45,593 nt of DNA from Chloroflexota bacterium (GCA_027622595.1 JAQBZZ010000008.1:1-45593); one strand, 5' to 3'; positions 27,263 to 36,645 are shown, counted from the first letter of the stretch. The notes: generated from the sequence alone by a model not told the origin. Made by a program: numbers and translations.

Positions 27263-28129
27263 CTAGATTTTGTAGGCCGCCAGCTGCTGGTCAAGGGACC
27301 TTGTGTTGGCTTTTTGCCTCATTGCCTCCACCCGCTGATCCAATGGCTCGGAGTCCGGCCTCTGGTATATGATACCAAGAGGGACACCGCTCTGTTGAAG
27401 CAGGCCATAAGCGGCCTGTCGATCAGAGGTATCATGGTCTTCAGGCACATCCCAAGCGATAGGCTCAATGCCTTTCTTCGCGTTTCCTTTCAGGACGTCA
27501 TAAGTGTCATTGTATGTGGTGCAGGGGGACTGTACGTGAACAATGGCAAACCCCGGGTGCTTCATGCCTTCATTAATGAGGTTGGCAAGCTCTCTGGTCT
27601 TGCTGGAGAAGCCCGAGGCTACAAAGCTGACCCCCAGGGTCAGATACAACTCCAGGGGGTTGATGGCGTTTTCCAGCTTCCCATAGGGAGTTGTAGGTGT
27701 AATCACACCTAGCTCAGTAGTGGGTGAACTCTGCCCCTTGGTCAGCCCATAAACACCGTTATCCATGACAATTGCGGTCACGTTCAGGTTCCTCTGCGCC
27801 TGAGGAGAGATATGTTCCCCACCTATGCTCAAGAAGTCGCCGTCTCCAGAAACCACAACCACATTCAGGTCTGGATTGGCCATCTTGATTCCAAATGCGA
27901 ACGGCAGTGTCCTACCGTGAAGGCCGTGCATACCAAAGGGTTGGTCACCATCCAGCAGGTGTACCAGGTTCCCGGAACAGCCAATGCCTGCAACCACCAC
28001 CGTATTGGCCATAGGCATCTCCAACTCTATGTTTCGCCTTTCTACCCCCAACTCCAATGCCCTTTTGACACCGAAGTCTCCGCAGCCGGGGCACCACTTG
28101 AAATCGTACTCGGGATTTTTCTTACTCAT
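27263..28129 (-). CDS. korB: 2-oxoacid (2-oxoglutarate):ferredoxin oxidoreductase beta subunit
   Basis: FKWCPGCGDFGVKRALELGVERR...VVAGIGCSGNLVHLLDG...GIKMANPDLNVVVVSGDGDFLSIGGEHI (TPP motif)...VHVQSPCTTYND. Confidence 0.93.
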   Translation of the reverse strand: MSKKNPEYDFKWCPGCGDFGVKRALELGVERRNIELEMPMANTVVVAGIGCSGNLVHLLDGDQPFGMHGLHGRTLPFAFGIKMANPDLNVVVVSGDGDFLSIGGEHISPQAQRNLNVTAIVMDNGVYGLTKGQSSPTTELGVITPTTPYGKLENAINPLELYLTLGVSFVASGFSSKTRELANLINEGMKHPGFAIVHVQSPCTTYNDTYDVLKGNAKKGIEPIAWDVPEDHDTSDRQAAYGLLQQSGVPLGIIYQRPDSEPLDQRVEAMRQKANTRSLDQQLAAYKI

Positions 28130-29841
28130 ACCTGCACCAGATCCTTCTTTTGGGCTTGCATTCTATCGCTTATCTTTTTGATGAGATCATTGACCTTGAA
28201 GGGCGTACCGGTGTACTGGGTAATGGACTCCGCCTTTACACCCTTGGCGCGTAGGAGGCTGGAGAACTGACCCAGGTAGTTCAACTCCGGTATCAGGACC
28301 AGTTCTTTCTTCCTGAGCTCTTCCAGCAGTTTTGGTGGTAGCGGGTTGAGCTGCATGGTGTAGTACCACCCAATCTTTTGCCCTTGCTTCATCATCTGGT
28401 CATAGGCCTCCCTGGTCGACCCCTTGGAGCCACCCCAGGTCATGACTGCTATTGGATCATCAGTGTTCTCACGTTCGTAGTTGTCGTCTTCCAGGAGCTT
28501 CAACTTGCCGAAGCGGCGCTCGGTCATCGTAACGTGACGACTGGCCAGGTGAGTGGTGTCTCCCATGCCGTCGTGCTCGCTGCCGTTGGCCACGTAGGCA
28601 CCGGGTCCTCCTGGTATTGGCATCGCCGATAGCTCAGCATCGGCGTAGCGCTCATACCCGTTCTGGCCCTGGTAGGTTTTCCTTCTCTCGTCCACCACTT
28701 TACTGAGGTCTGGTTTCGGGATGTTTTGCGCCTGCTCCGATAGAGCATGATCGCTGAGCAAAATCACTGGCCCCTGGTATCGCTCGGCCCAGTTGAGGGC
28801 CAGGGCGGCTCCATAGAAGCACTCCTCAACGGTGCCGACCGCAATAACGGGCATGCTGACGTCGCCGTGTGCAGGATGTATTGCAGCAAGCAGGTCTGAT
28901 TGTTCCACCTTTGTTGGCAGTCCCGTAGCGGGGCCACCTCTTTGCACATCCACTATCACCGCGGGAATCTCGGCCATCCACGCCATGCCGATCCCCTCGC
29001 TCATCAGACTGAATCCCGGCCCGGCGGTGGACGTCATGGACTTCTTCCCAGCGTAGCCTGCTCCGACTATCGAGATAATGGACTCTATTTCAGAGCTGGA
29101 CTGATAGACAAACTTGCCGGGTCCTGTCAGGTTCCGTTCCATGTATACGAGAATGGTCGTCGCCGGAGATATGGGATAGCCTATAAAGACATCCAGCCCG
29201 GCCGCTATGGCTCCAAGAGATATGGCGTCGTTACCCTTTATCATGATCTGCTCGCCCTCGGGTGGCTGCGGGTCTTCCAACTCGCCCAGGCTGAAGCCGC
29301 TTTTCTTGGCTTCCTCGGCTCCCAGGGAAAGGGCCAGTATATTGCCCTTGATGATCTCCTCGTCACCGGGGCGGCCGCGGGTGAATCTCTTCGTGACGAA
29401 CTCGGGCAGGTAGTGCTCCGGCATGTTTACCAGGTTGGCTATGGCACCCAGGATGACCATATTGGCGGCTCGCGTGTTCCCACTCGCTTTTGCCAACTCG
29501 TCTATCCGCATTCCGAAGCTTTTCCCATCTTCTTCCAACTGGAAATCTTCAGAGTTGTATATTATTACGCCGCCGTCTCTGACTTCGGACTGGTGGGTGT
29601 CGTATGCCGCGCGGTCAAAGGCCACCAACACATCCAGTTCATCGCCGTAGCTCAAGACAGGTTCAGTGGAGATCCGTGCCTGTGCGAAGGTTGGTCCCCC
29701 CATAATCTGAGACGGGAAGGTGACGTAGGTCTTTACGTGGTAACCCACTTGAGCGGTCACTTGAGCCAGCAACTCAGCCGAGGTCACAAGGCCGCCTCCA
29801 CCCTCACCCGCGAAGCGGACAACGAAGTCTTTATTACGCAT
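28126..29841 (-). CDS. korA: 2-oxoacid (2-oxoglutarate):ferredoxin oxidoreductase gamma-alpha fusion subunit
   Basis: N-terminal gamma domain (FAGEGGGGLVTSAELLAQVTAQVGYHVKTYVTFPSQIMGGPTFAQARIS) then alpha domain (IKGNDAISLGAIAAGLDVFIGYPISPATTILVYMER); 4-nt overlap with korB. Confidence 0.93.
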   Translation of the reverse strand: MRNKDFVVRFAGEGGGGLVTSAELLAQVTAQVGYHVKTYVTFPSQIMGGPTFAQARISTEPVLSYGDELDVLVAFDRAAYDTHQSEVRDGGVIIYNSEDFQLEEDGKSFGMRIDELAKASGNTRAANMVILGAIANLVNMPEHYLPEFVTKRFTRGRPGDEEIIKGNILALSLGAEEAKKSGFSLGELEDPQPPEGEQIMIKGNDAISLGAIAAGLDVFIGYPISPATTILVYMERNLTGPGKFVYQSSSEIESIISIVGAGYAGKKSMTSTAGPGFSLMSEGIGMAWMAEIPAVIVDVQRGGPATGLPTKVEQSDLLAAIHPAHGDVSMPVIAVGTVEECFYGAALALNWAERYQGPVILLSDHALSEQAQNIPKPDLSKVVDERRKTYQGQNGYERYADAELSAMPIPGGPGAYVANGSEHDGMGDTTHLASRHVTMTERRFGKLKLLEDDNYERENTDDPIAVMTWGGSKGSTREAYDQMMKQGQKIGWYYTMQLNPLPPKLLEELRKKELVLIPELNYLGQFSSLLRAKGVKAESITQYTGTPFKVNDLIKKISDRMQAQKKDLVQV

Positions 29842-30317
29842 CTACTCCCTCTCCTGTGCTATCAGAATATCAGCTTGAACTGCACGACTAATGTCTAAGC
29901 ATTATGGGTGTTAGCTCGCGCCCGGACGCGAAGATTCCTTGTAATAGAGAAATAGCTGTAGGATAAGATAAAAATATTCCCCCTCCGCCCGCGTACCCCC
30001 TGGGATACTGTTATCGATCATAAGCAGAAGACCCACCCCTAACGCTGCGTGGAGTTTTGTGTCCCGCAGGCCTGTCTCCTTTTCCACATGTACTTTACTG
30101 TATCACTCACTTCTAATCGATGTCAATAACGTTTCACGACTGTTTACATCGTGGGAAATTTCACAAATCGTTACAATGGGCATGATGGAAATGCTTACAT
30201 TGACAACATCAGGGTGCGAAGCATATATTTGCAGCAAGGTGCAGGGGTTAAGTTTGTGGAAAACGGTGGATGATGCCCTTTAGGGGAAGGAATCCCATTA
30301 TCCGCTTGATAGGCTAA

Positions 30318-30340
30318 AGTGATAGGTCTGTCCTATCACT
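30318..30340. repeat. inverted repeat, candidate operator between korA and the citrate synthase gene
   Basis: AGTGATAGG-TCTGT-CCTATCACT, perfect 9-bp arms. Confidence 0.6.
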
Positions 30341-30377
30341 GCAATAGGGGACGCCGTCGTTGCATTATAGCTCGCAT

Positions 30378-30434
30378 CCAGTATACTGCCAGTATACCGA
30401 TGGAAGCCACTGGGTACCTTCTAGGTGCCTTCTA
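30378..30434. repeat. two pairs of 11-bp-period tandem repeats upstream of the citrate synthase gene
   Basis: CCAGTATACTG/CCAGTATACCG at 30378-30399 and GGTACCTTCTA/GGTGCCTTCTA at 30413-30434. Confidence 0.7.
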
Positions 30435-30517
30435 AGAGAGGTGTGGGGAGCGGTGTTGCACAATGGATAACCTCGTTGGTCTTGAAGTCTTTGGACGAAA
30501 TTGCTAGGGGAGGCGAG

Positions 30518-31654
30518 ATGACAACGGAAATAGAGATTAAAAGAGGGCTACAGGGTGTCTACATTGACAAGACACAGTCCAGTTTCATTGACGGCAGCGC
30601 AGGGAAGCTGCTTTACCGTGGATATTCCATCCACGATTTGGCAGAAAAATCAACCTTTGAAGAGACCGTCTATCTGCTCCTATACGAGAAGCTTCCAAAC
30701 CAAAAAGAACTGAACGATTTCGACGCTTTACTCCGCGCAAATCGCTCCATTCCACCTGAGGTTATGCAGATCATAAAGTTGGTCAAGAATGCTCACCCAA
30801 TGGATGTCTTGCGCACCGCCGTGTCGGCGTTGGCCGCATACGACCCGGATGTAGCCGACAACTCCCTGGAGGCCACCCTACGTAAGGGCATCCGCATGAC
30901 GGCCCAGGCCCCTATCATCGTTACCGCTCATGCCCGCATCAAGGATGGAAAGGAACCGTTGGACCCGAATCCCAACCTGAACCAGGCTGCCAACTTCCTC
31001 TACATGCTCTTCGGCAAGGAGCCCACTCCGGCAGAGGCCCGTATCATGGAGAAGGATTTCATCCTTCACGCCGAGCACGGCATCAATGCCTCTGCCTTTG
31101 CCGCCCGGGTGGCGGCCAGCACCATTTCCGATCTCCACTCCGCCATTGTATCCGGTATCGGCACTCTGAAAGGCCCTGCACACGGTGGAGCGGCGGAAGA
31201 GGTAATGCAGATGGCGCTGGACATCGGGGAAGAGGATAATGCTGAGCAGTACACCCGTGACATCCTTGAACGCGGCGGCAGGATCATGGGCTTCGGTCAT
31301 CGAGTATATAAAGTCGAGGACCCCAGGGCGCAACACCTGCAGGTGGAATGTCAGACCCTGGGAGAACAGAAGGGACAGCCCAAGTGGTTCCGCATCCTAA
31401 GCAAGGTGGCAGAGGTAATGGAGCCCTATGCGTCCAGAGGAATCTGTCCCAACGTGGACTTCTGGGCGGGGTCTATGTATCATCTCATGGGCATTCCTAA
31501 GGAGATATTCATATCCATCTTTGCCATGGGACGTATCCCGGGCTGGACGGTGCAGGTTATGGAACAGTACTCCGACAACATCCTTCTGCGTCCTCTGCTC
31601 GTGTATGAGGGTCCCATGGACGTGGAGTACGTGCCCATCGATCAGCGCAAGTAG
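30518..31654 (+). CDS. gltA: citrate synthase
   Basis: GLQGVYIDKTQSSFIDGSAGKLLYRGYSIHDLAEKSTFEETVYLLLYEKLP...ILHAEHGINASAFAARVAAST...GPAHGGAAEEVMQM...IMGFGHRVYKVEDPRA...NVDFWAGSMYHLMGIP. Confidence 0.96.
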   Translation: MTTEIEIKRGLQGVYIDKTQSSFIDGSAGKLLYRGYSIHDLAEKSTFEETVYLLLYEKLPNQKELNDFDALLRANRSIPPEVMQIIKLVKNAHPMDVLRTAVSALAAYDPDVADNSLEATLRKGIRMTAQAPIIVTAHARIKDGKEPLDPNPNLNQAANFLYMLFGKEPTPAEARIMEKDFILHAEHGINASAFAARVAASTISDLHSAIVSGIGTLKGPAHGGAAEEVMQMALDIGEEDNAEQYTRDILERGGRIMGFGHRVYKVEDPRAQHLQVECQTLGEQKGQPKWFRILSKVAEVMEPYASRGICPNVDFWAGSMYHLMGIPKEIFISIFAMGRIPGWTVQVMEQYSDNILLRPLLVYEGPMDVEYVPIDQRK

Positions 31655-31685
31655 CCTTAAACTCCATAACCGCGGGTTAATTTCC

Positions 31686-31716
31686 AAAGGGACGCTTCTC
31701 GGCGAGGCGTCCCTTT
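31686..31716 (+). terminator. intrinsic terminator-like hairpin after the citrate synthase gene
   Basis: AAAGGGACGC-TTCTCGGCGAG-GCGTCCCTTT followed by GCTTTACG. Confidence 0.8.
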
Positions 31717-31752
31717 GCTTTACGGGGAATTGACTCGCGTAGAGGAAATAAT

Positions 31753-32991
31753 ATGGCAGATGGAGTCGAGGGTCATATCAAGAAACTCATAGTTGAGCGC
31801 GGCAAGATTACCTTTGCCCGGTTCATGGAGATGGCCCTTTTCTCGCCCTACGGCGGCTACTATACCTCTAGCGAGCATCTCAATGAGAAGGACTACTACA
31901 CAGCGCCTGTAGCCCACCCTGCCTTTGGTGCCTTGCTGGCTCTTCAGTTGGAGCAGTTGTGGGAGCTGATGGGCTCGCCCACTCCCTTTTACGTGCTGGA
32001 GGTGGGTGCAGGTGGTGGTGTCCTGTCCAGGGATATTCTGGCATATTCATCCGGTCTACCCCGGGCGTTTTCAAATGCCCTGGAGTACATAGCCGTGGAC
32101 TACGACGCTCCTCCGGGTTATTTAAAGAATGTCCAACCTATCAAGGCCAGTGGTTTGCCATTCAGGGACATGGCGGGTTGCGTACTCTCCAACGAGCTCA
32201 TCGACGCTTTCCCCGTCCATCGCTTCGTGATACAAAACGGCCGTATCAACGAGGTCTACGTTGCTTTGGAGAGAGGTGAGTTTGCGGAAGTTCTCGACGA
32301 ACCTTCTACCCCGCGCTTGGAGCAACGGCTGTCTGGCCTTGGCCTTGATTTGCCAGAAGGGTTCCAGGGCGAGGTGAATCTGGCTATGGATGATTGGATG
32401 GAGGAGCTATCCCATGTGCTGAAACGAGGCCTGGTGCTCACCTTCGATTATGGACATACGGCCCAGACACTGTACGCTCCCGAGCGGTCTCGCGGCACAG
32501 TGCGCTGCTACTACAGGCACGTCCTGGAGGGCAATCCATACCGGCGAATAGGCCGTCAGGACATCACGGCCCACGTGGATTTTTCGTCCCTGATGCGCTC
32601 GGGGGAGCAGCACGGACTAACCTCGGTGGGTTTTGCCACACAGCGGGAGTTCCTCCAAAACCTGGGTCTTTCGAGATTCTTGGATTCCCTCGGCGGGAGG
32701 GAACTGACTCAAAAAGAACGAGACGCAAATCGAATGGGCATGCTGGAGCTGGTCAAGGCCGGTGAGATGGGCGACTTCAAAGTACTTTCCCAAGCAAAGG
32801 GTCTCGACCAAGCTATCAAACTGTTTGGTTTCGACCCAGACAGTCCTTTGAAACAGGTAGGGGCATCTCATGAGTTGCCCTTACCACAGGTCCCTCTTCT
32901 GTCGACGGAGCACCTTGACCTCATGGCAGGCCGTTATCCTCACCTCTCCTGGGAGTGGGAAGACATGTGGCCCTTTGGCAAGGAGGAGTGA
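31753..32991 (+). CDS. MidA/NDUFAF7-family SAM-dependent methyltransferase
   Basis: GKITFARFMEMALFSPYGGYYTSSEHLNEKDYYTAPVAHPAFGALLALQLEQLW...FYVLEVGAGGGVLSRDIL...CVLSNELIDAFPVHRF...TFDYGHTAQTLY. Confidence 0.94.
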   Translation: MADGVEGHIKKLIVERGKITFARFMEMALFSPYGGYYTSSEHLNEKDYYTAPVAHPAFGALLALQLEQLWELMGSPTPFYVLEVGAGGGVLSRDILAYSSGLPRAFSNALEYIAVDYDAPPGYLKNVQPIKASGLPFRDMAGCVLSNELIDAFPVHRFVIQNGRINEVYVALERGEFAEVLDEPSTPRLEQRLSGLGLDLPEGFQGEVNLAMDDWMEELSHVLKRGLVLTFDYGHTAQTLYAPERSRGTVRCYYRHVLEGNPYRRIGRQDITAHVDFSSLMRSGEQHGLTSVGFATQREFLQNLGLSRFLDSLGGRELTQKERDANRMGMLELVKAGEMGDFKVLSQAKGLDQAIKLFGFDPDSPLKQVGASHELPLPQVPLLSTEHLDLMAGRYPHLSWEWEDMWPFGKEE

Positions 32992-33161
32992 AGTTCGTAT
33001 ACCGAGAGGGGCGTAAGATTAACCGCTCGTGGTGTGGTTGAGCATCAGTAGGGGCATGCCCTCTCGTTCGGCTCGTAAAGACCATCTACTCAACCCGTCA
33101 GGGCCGCCGCCCTGAACTCGCAAAATGTGGTCAGACCAATGCTGCACCCGTAAATGTAGGC

Positions 33162-33199
33162 GCAGGACTAGTCCTGCTGCAGGGCGAACCCTGCCCTGC
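33162..33199. repeat. hairpin-forming intergenic repeat (copy 2 of a degenerate dispersed element)
   Basis: Perfect 16-bp palindrome GCAGGACTAGTCCTGC (33162-33177) followed by GCAGGGC-GAACCCT-GCCCTGC (33179-33199). Confidence 0.6.
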
Positions 33200-33246
33200 C
33201 TGCCCGTGTGCTATACTCTTGTCCAAAAGGCAAGGGAGCGATCACA

Positions 33247-34983
33247 TTGCGCAAGCTACGCCTGGCCATGGCCCAGATTAACACCACCGTCGGCGACCTG
33301 GACGGCAACACCGCCAAAATCCTCGACTACATCCAGCAGGCCAAGGCCCAGCAGGCCGACCTTGTCGCCTTCCCGGAGATGGCAATCACCGGCTATCCCC
33401 CTGAGGACCTGCTCTTCCAGCCATCCTTCATCCAGGCCAACATTCAGAAGATGCACCAGGTCGTCGCCCAGTCCCAGGGCATCACCGTCGTCGTTGGCTT
33501 CGTCGACTCCCAGGACGACATCCACAACGCCGCAGCCATAGCCCACGACGGCCATCTCCTTGGCATCTATCACAAGATGTATCTGCCAAACTACGGCGTC
33601 TTCGACGAGGACCGATACTTCAAGGCCGGCGACCAGTGCCCCGTCTTCGTCATCAACGGTATCCACATAGGAGTCAACATCTGCGAGGACATCTGGTACG
33701 CCCTTGGCCCAACCGCAGTGCAGCGCGAGGCCGGCGCCGAGGTCATCGTCAACATAAACGCCTCCCCCTATTACACTGGCAAGCGTGGGTTCAGGGAGCA
33801 TATGATCTCAACCCGCGCCTCCGACAACGATGTGTACGTTTCCTACACCAACCTGGTTGGAGGACAGGACGAGCTGGTCTTCGATGGCGGCAGCATGGTC
33901 TTCGACCAGAAGGGTGAGATAGTCGCCCGCGGCAAGCAGTTTGAGGAAGACCTTGTGGTCATCGACCTTGACGTGGACGCCATCTTCAACCATCGCCTTC
34001 GAGACTCACGACCCCGCAAGGAGCGCTCCGTCCTGGAGAGCATGGGCGTACCTCAGCTAGTCCACCACTCCGACTACACCCCGGGACAGCCCAAAACAGC
34101 CATAAACTCCGGCATCTGCGACTCCCTGCCCACCCTCCAGGAGATATACTCCGCGCTGGTCGTCGGCACCAGAGACTATGTTCGCAAGTGCGGATTTCAG
34201 AAAGTCCTCATCGGTCTATCAGGCGGAATAGACTCCAGCCTCACCGCGGCCATCGCCGTAGATGCCCTTGGCAAGGACAACGTCCTTGGCGTTGCCATGC
34301 CCTCCAGGTACTCGCCCGATGGCAGCTTTCTCGATGCCAATACCTTGGCCGACAACCTTGGCATGGAACTGATAACAGTGCCCATAGAAGAGGCCTTTCA
34401 GGCCATGTTGAACATGCTTTCGGAACCATTCAAGGGCAAGGAGCCCAACGTCGCCGAAGAGAACCTCCAGACACGCGTCCGCGGCAACATCCTCATGGCC
34501 ATATCCAACAAGTTCGGCTGGATGGTCCTCACCACGGGCAACAAGAGCGAGATGGCAACGGGCTACGCCACCCTCTATGGAGACATGGCCGGGGGCTTTG
34601 CGGTCATCAAGGATGTCCCCAAGGTCATGGTGTACGAGTTGTCCAAGCACCGTAACGCCCACGGCGAACCCAAGAACGTCATCCCTGTCAGTGTGATTGA
34701 GAAGGTCCCAACAGCCGAGCTAAAGCCCGACCAGACCGACCAGGACACCCTTCCCCCATACGAGATGCTCGACCCCATCCTTCAGGCCTATGTTGAAGAG
34801 GACCGCAGCTTTGCCGACATCGTGGACATGGGCTTCGACGCTGAGACCGTTCAGAACGTCATAACCATGGTGAACCGCAACGAGTACAAACGACGGCAAG
34901 CCCCTCCCGGGGTGAAGATCACTCCACGCGCCTTTGGACGTGACCGGCGTCTCCCCATCGTCAACCGCTACAAGCAGTTCTAA
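33247..34983 (+). CDS. nadE: glutamine-dependent NAD+ synthase
   Basis: Nitrilase domain LRLAMAQINTTVGDLDGNTAKI...VAFPEMAITGYPPEDLL...GVNICEDIWY; synthase domain VLIGLSGGIDSSLTAAIAVDALG...TTGNKSEMATGYATLYGDMAGGFAVIKDVPK. TTG start. Confidence 0.96.
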   Translation: MRKLRLAMAQINTTVGDLDGNTAKILDYIQQAKAQQADLVAFPEMAITGYPPEDLLFQPSFIQANIQKMHQVVAQSQGITVVVGFVDSQDDIHNAAAIAHDGHLLGIYHKMYLPNYGVFDEDRYFKAGDQCPVFVINGIHIGVNICEDIWYALGPTAVQREAGAEVIVNINASPYYTGKRGFREHMISTRASDNDVYVSYTNLVGGQDELVFDGGSMVFDQKGEIVARGKQFEEDLVVIDLDVDAIFNHRLRDSRPRKERSVLESMGVPQLVHHSDYTPGQPKTAINSGICDSLPTLQEIYSALVVGTRDYVRKCGFQKVLIGLSGGIDSSLTAAIAVDALGKDNVLGVAMPSRYSPDGSFLDANTLADNLGMELITVPIEEAFQAMLNMLSEPFKGKEPNVAEENLQTRVRGNILMAISNKFGWMVLTTGNKSEMATGYATLYGDMAGGFAVIKDVPKVMVYELSKHRNAHGEPKNVIPVSVIEKVPTAELKPDQTDQDTLPPYEMLDPILQAYVEEDRSFADIVDMGFDAETVQNVITMVNRNEYKRRQAPPGVKITPRAFGRDRRLPIVNRYKQF

Positions 34984-35016
34984 CGGCTGCCCCATTCACC
35001 CAGCGGGCCACCAGCC

Positions 35017-35172
35017 TTACAGTCGAGGCACCTCTTGCTCCTCCCCGCGCGCTGAATCCTTCTTCTTCTCTGGAAACAGCCTGTCATAGAGGCGCAGAAG
35101 CCAAATCGTTGCGGCTATGCCGAGGATAAACAGAGCGACAATGAGCAACATCGCAAGCACTATGAATGCCAT
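35017..35172 (-). CDS. small predicted membrane protein (51 aa)
   Basis: MAFIVLAMLLIVALFILGIAATIWLLRLYDRLFPEKKKDSARGEEQEVPRL*; one TM helix plus a charged tail; below the ORF-track size cutoff. Confidence 0.55.
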   Translation of the reverse strand: MAFIVLAMLLIVALFILGIAATIWLLRLYDRLFPEKKKDSARGEEQEVPRL

Positions 35173-35199
35173 ATCAAGCCCCCTTTGAGAGCCGCACCA

Positions 35200-35679
35200 T
35201 CAGGAGACGGCTTTGCTGACGGTGATGATGACAACGCCAAGTACCACCAGGACGGTGCCCATGATCGTCATTCTGCTAATCTTCTCCAGCTTATGGAGGA
35301 AGAAGTGGGCCAGGGTAAGTGTTATAAGAGGATTGATGGCAACCACAGGCGAGACCACCACTAGAGGCGCATTGCTGAGGGCAAAGTACAGCAGTGTGAC
35401 ACCGGACGCGGAGGCGATTCCCGACAGCCCGAACCACAGGAAGCCACGCCGTGAGGAGGTACGCAGGTCGTTGGGTATGTGACGATGAAACATGATCGAG
35501 ACGTACACGAATCCGAAGAGCAGGGAAAAGGCGGTGCCAACCAGAGGCGGGGCATACTCGCTGGTCACGTGCTTTCCCACGGTCTGTGAAGCACCATAGG
35601 CTATGGCCGCACCTATTGCGGCCGCATACCCCAACCAGATACCACCCCGGCTTCCGACAAAAACCTGAATGGTCTTCAA
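35200..35679 (-). CDS. EamA/DMT-family transporter, half-size (C-terminal half equivalent)
   Basis: AAAIGAAIAYGASQTVGKHVTSEYAPPLVGTAFSLLFGFVYV...LLYFALSNAPLVVVSPVVAINPLITLTLAHFFLHKLEKISRMTIMGTVLVVLGVVII. Confidence 0.85.
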   Translation of the reverse strand: MKTIQVFVGSRGGIWLGYAAAIGAAIAYGASQTVGKHVTSEYAPPLVGTAFSLLFGFVYVSIMFHRHIPNDLRTSSRRGFLWFGLSGIASASGVTLLYFALSNAPLVVVSPVVAINPLITLTLAHFFLHKLEKISRMTIMGTVLVVLGVVIITVSKAVS

Positions 35680-36104
35680 CGTACCTGCTCACTCGTTATG
35701 AGTGCGATGCCGCTGACGATGGTCAGAGTGCCCAACAGAAGCCAGGGAGTGATGCTCTCTCCCAGGAAGATTATGGCCAGTATGGTGGCAAAAAGAGGGG
35801 CGGTGCTGAACAGAGGTGTGGCCCGAGCAACCCCCGCCTTCTGAATGCTGACGGCGTTGAGGAACCGCCCAAGGGCAAAGTTAAACAACCCGCCTAGGGC
35901 AAACCATAAGAAGGCGATCCCTGCCAGCGAGGTGATGTCATCCAGGTTGAACACCACCGCCAGTGCCATCACGAGGATACCCCCGGGAATCACGGACACC
36001 CACGTGCCTGTCGTGGGACGAAGATGCTGTAGGCCCAGACGGACCAGTATGGCGCTGAATCCCCAACAGGTGGCCGCCAGCAGGCCGAAAAGAACCCCTA
36101 ACAC
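35676..36104 (-). CDS. EamA/DMT-family transporter, half-size (N-terminal half equivalent)
   Basis: GLLAATCWGFSAILVRLGLQHLRPTTGTWVSVIPGGILVMALAV...VARATPLFSTAPLFATILAIIFLGESITPWLLLGTLTIVSGIALI; TTGA 4-nt overlap with the next half. Confidence 0.85.
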   Translation of the reverse strand: MLGVLFGLLAATCWGFSAILVRLGLQHLRPTTGTWVSVIPGGILVMALAVVFNLDDITSLAGIAFLWFALGGLFNFALGRFLNAVSIQKAGVARATPLFSTAPLFATILAIIFLGESITPWLLLGTLTIVSGIALITSEQVR

Positions 36105-36151
36105 GAAGCGAAAGCCTCACTCAAGTACATTGTCTCTCTTAGTTGACAGGC

Positions 36152-36592
36152 TCAAGAAAGCGGCGCGAAGGTACGCTTTTTCACGGACATGGTGACGAAG
36201 GTCTCGCTGCGCCTGACCCCATCTATGTTTCCAACTACACCCAGAAGAAAGTTGTGGAGCGCCTCCGGCGAAGGCAGTGCCACCCACACAAAGAGGTCAA
36301 ATGCCCCAGTAGTTATGGAAACGTTCATAGCCTCCGGTACACCGGCCAGTGCAGCCGCCACATGCTCTATCTTACCCGGGTCCACCTGGAGCGCGACGAT
36401 AGCCTCAGTTGTATACCCCAGCTTAGATGGCTCAGGAAGAGCCAATACCTGAATGACCTCGTCTTCGATCAACCGTTTCAGCCGACGCCTTATGGTTCCT
36501 TCACTGACTCCCAACTGCCGTGCTATCTTGGCGTTGGACGCTCTGCCGTCCAGTTGGAGTATCCCAATGATCTTTCTGTCTAATTCATCCAT
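36152..36592 (-). CDS. Lrp/AsnC-family transcriptional regulator
   Basis: MDELDRKIIGILQLDGRASNAKIARQLGVSEGTIRRRLKRLIEDEVIQVLALPEPSKLGY plus a RAM-type C-terminus. Confidence 0.94.
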   Translation of the reverse strand: MDELDRKIIGILQLDGRASNAKIARQLGVSEGTIRRRLKRLIEDEVIQVLALPEPSKLGYTTEAIVALQVDPGKIEHVAAALAGVPEAMNVSITTGAFDLFVWVALPSPEALHNFLLGVVGNIDGVRRSETFVTMSVKKRTFAPLS

Positions 36593-36627
36593 AATGTCTC
36601 CGATTTAATGATGTTTTCTCATAACAA

Positions 36628-36645
36628 TCGTACAACATAGTACGA
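36628..36645. promoter_or_regulatory. candidate operator upstream of the Lrp/AsnC gene
   Basis: TCGTAC-AACATA-GTACGA with near-symmetric ACAA/TTGT flanks, about 36 nt upstream of the start at 36592. Confidence 0.5.

Noticed and set aside
28900-29898. 332-aa plus-strand ORF opposite korA
   Set aside because: Long only because it is antisense to a long conserved gene; no recognisable domains.
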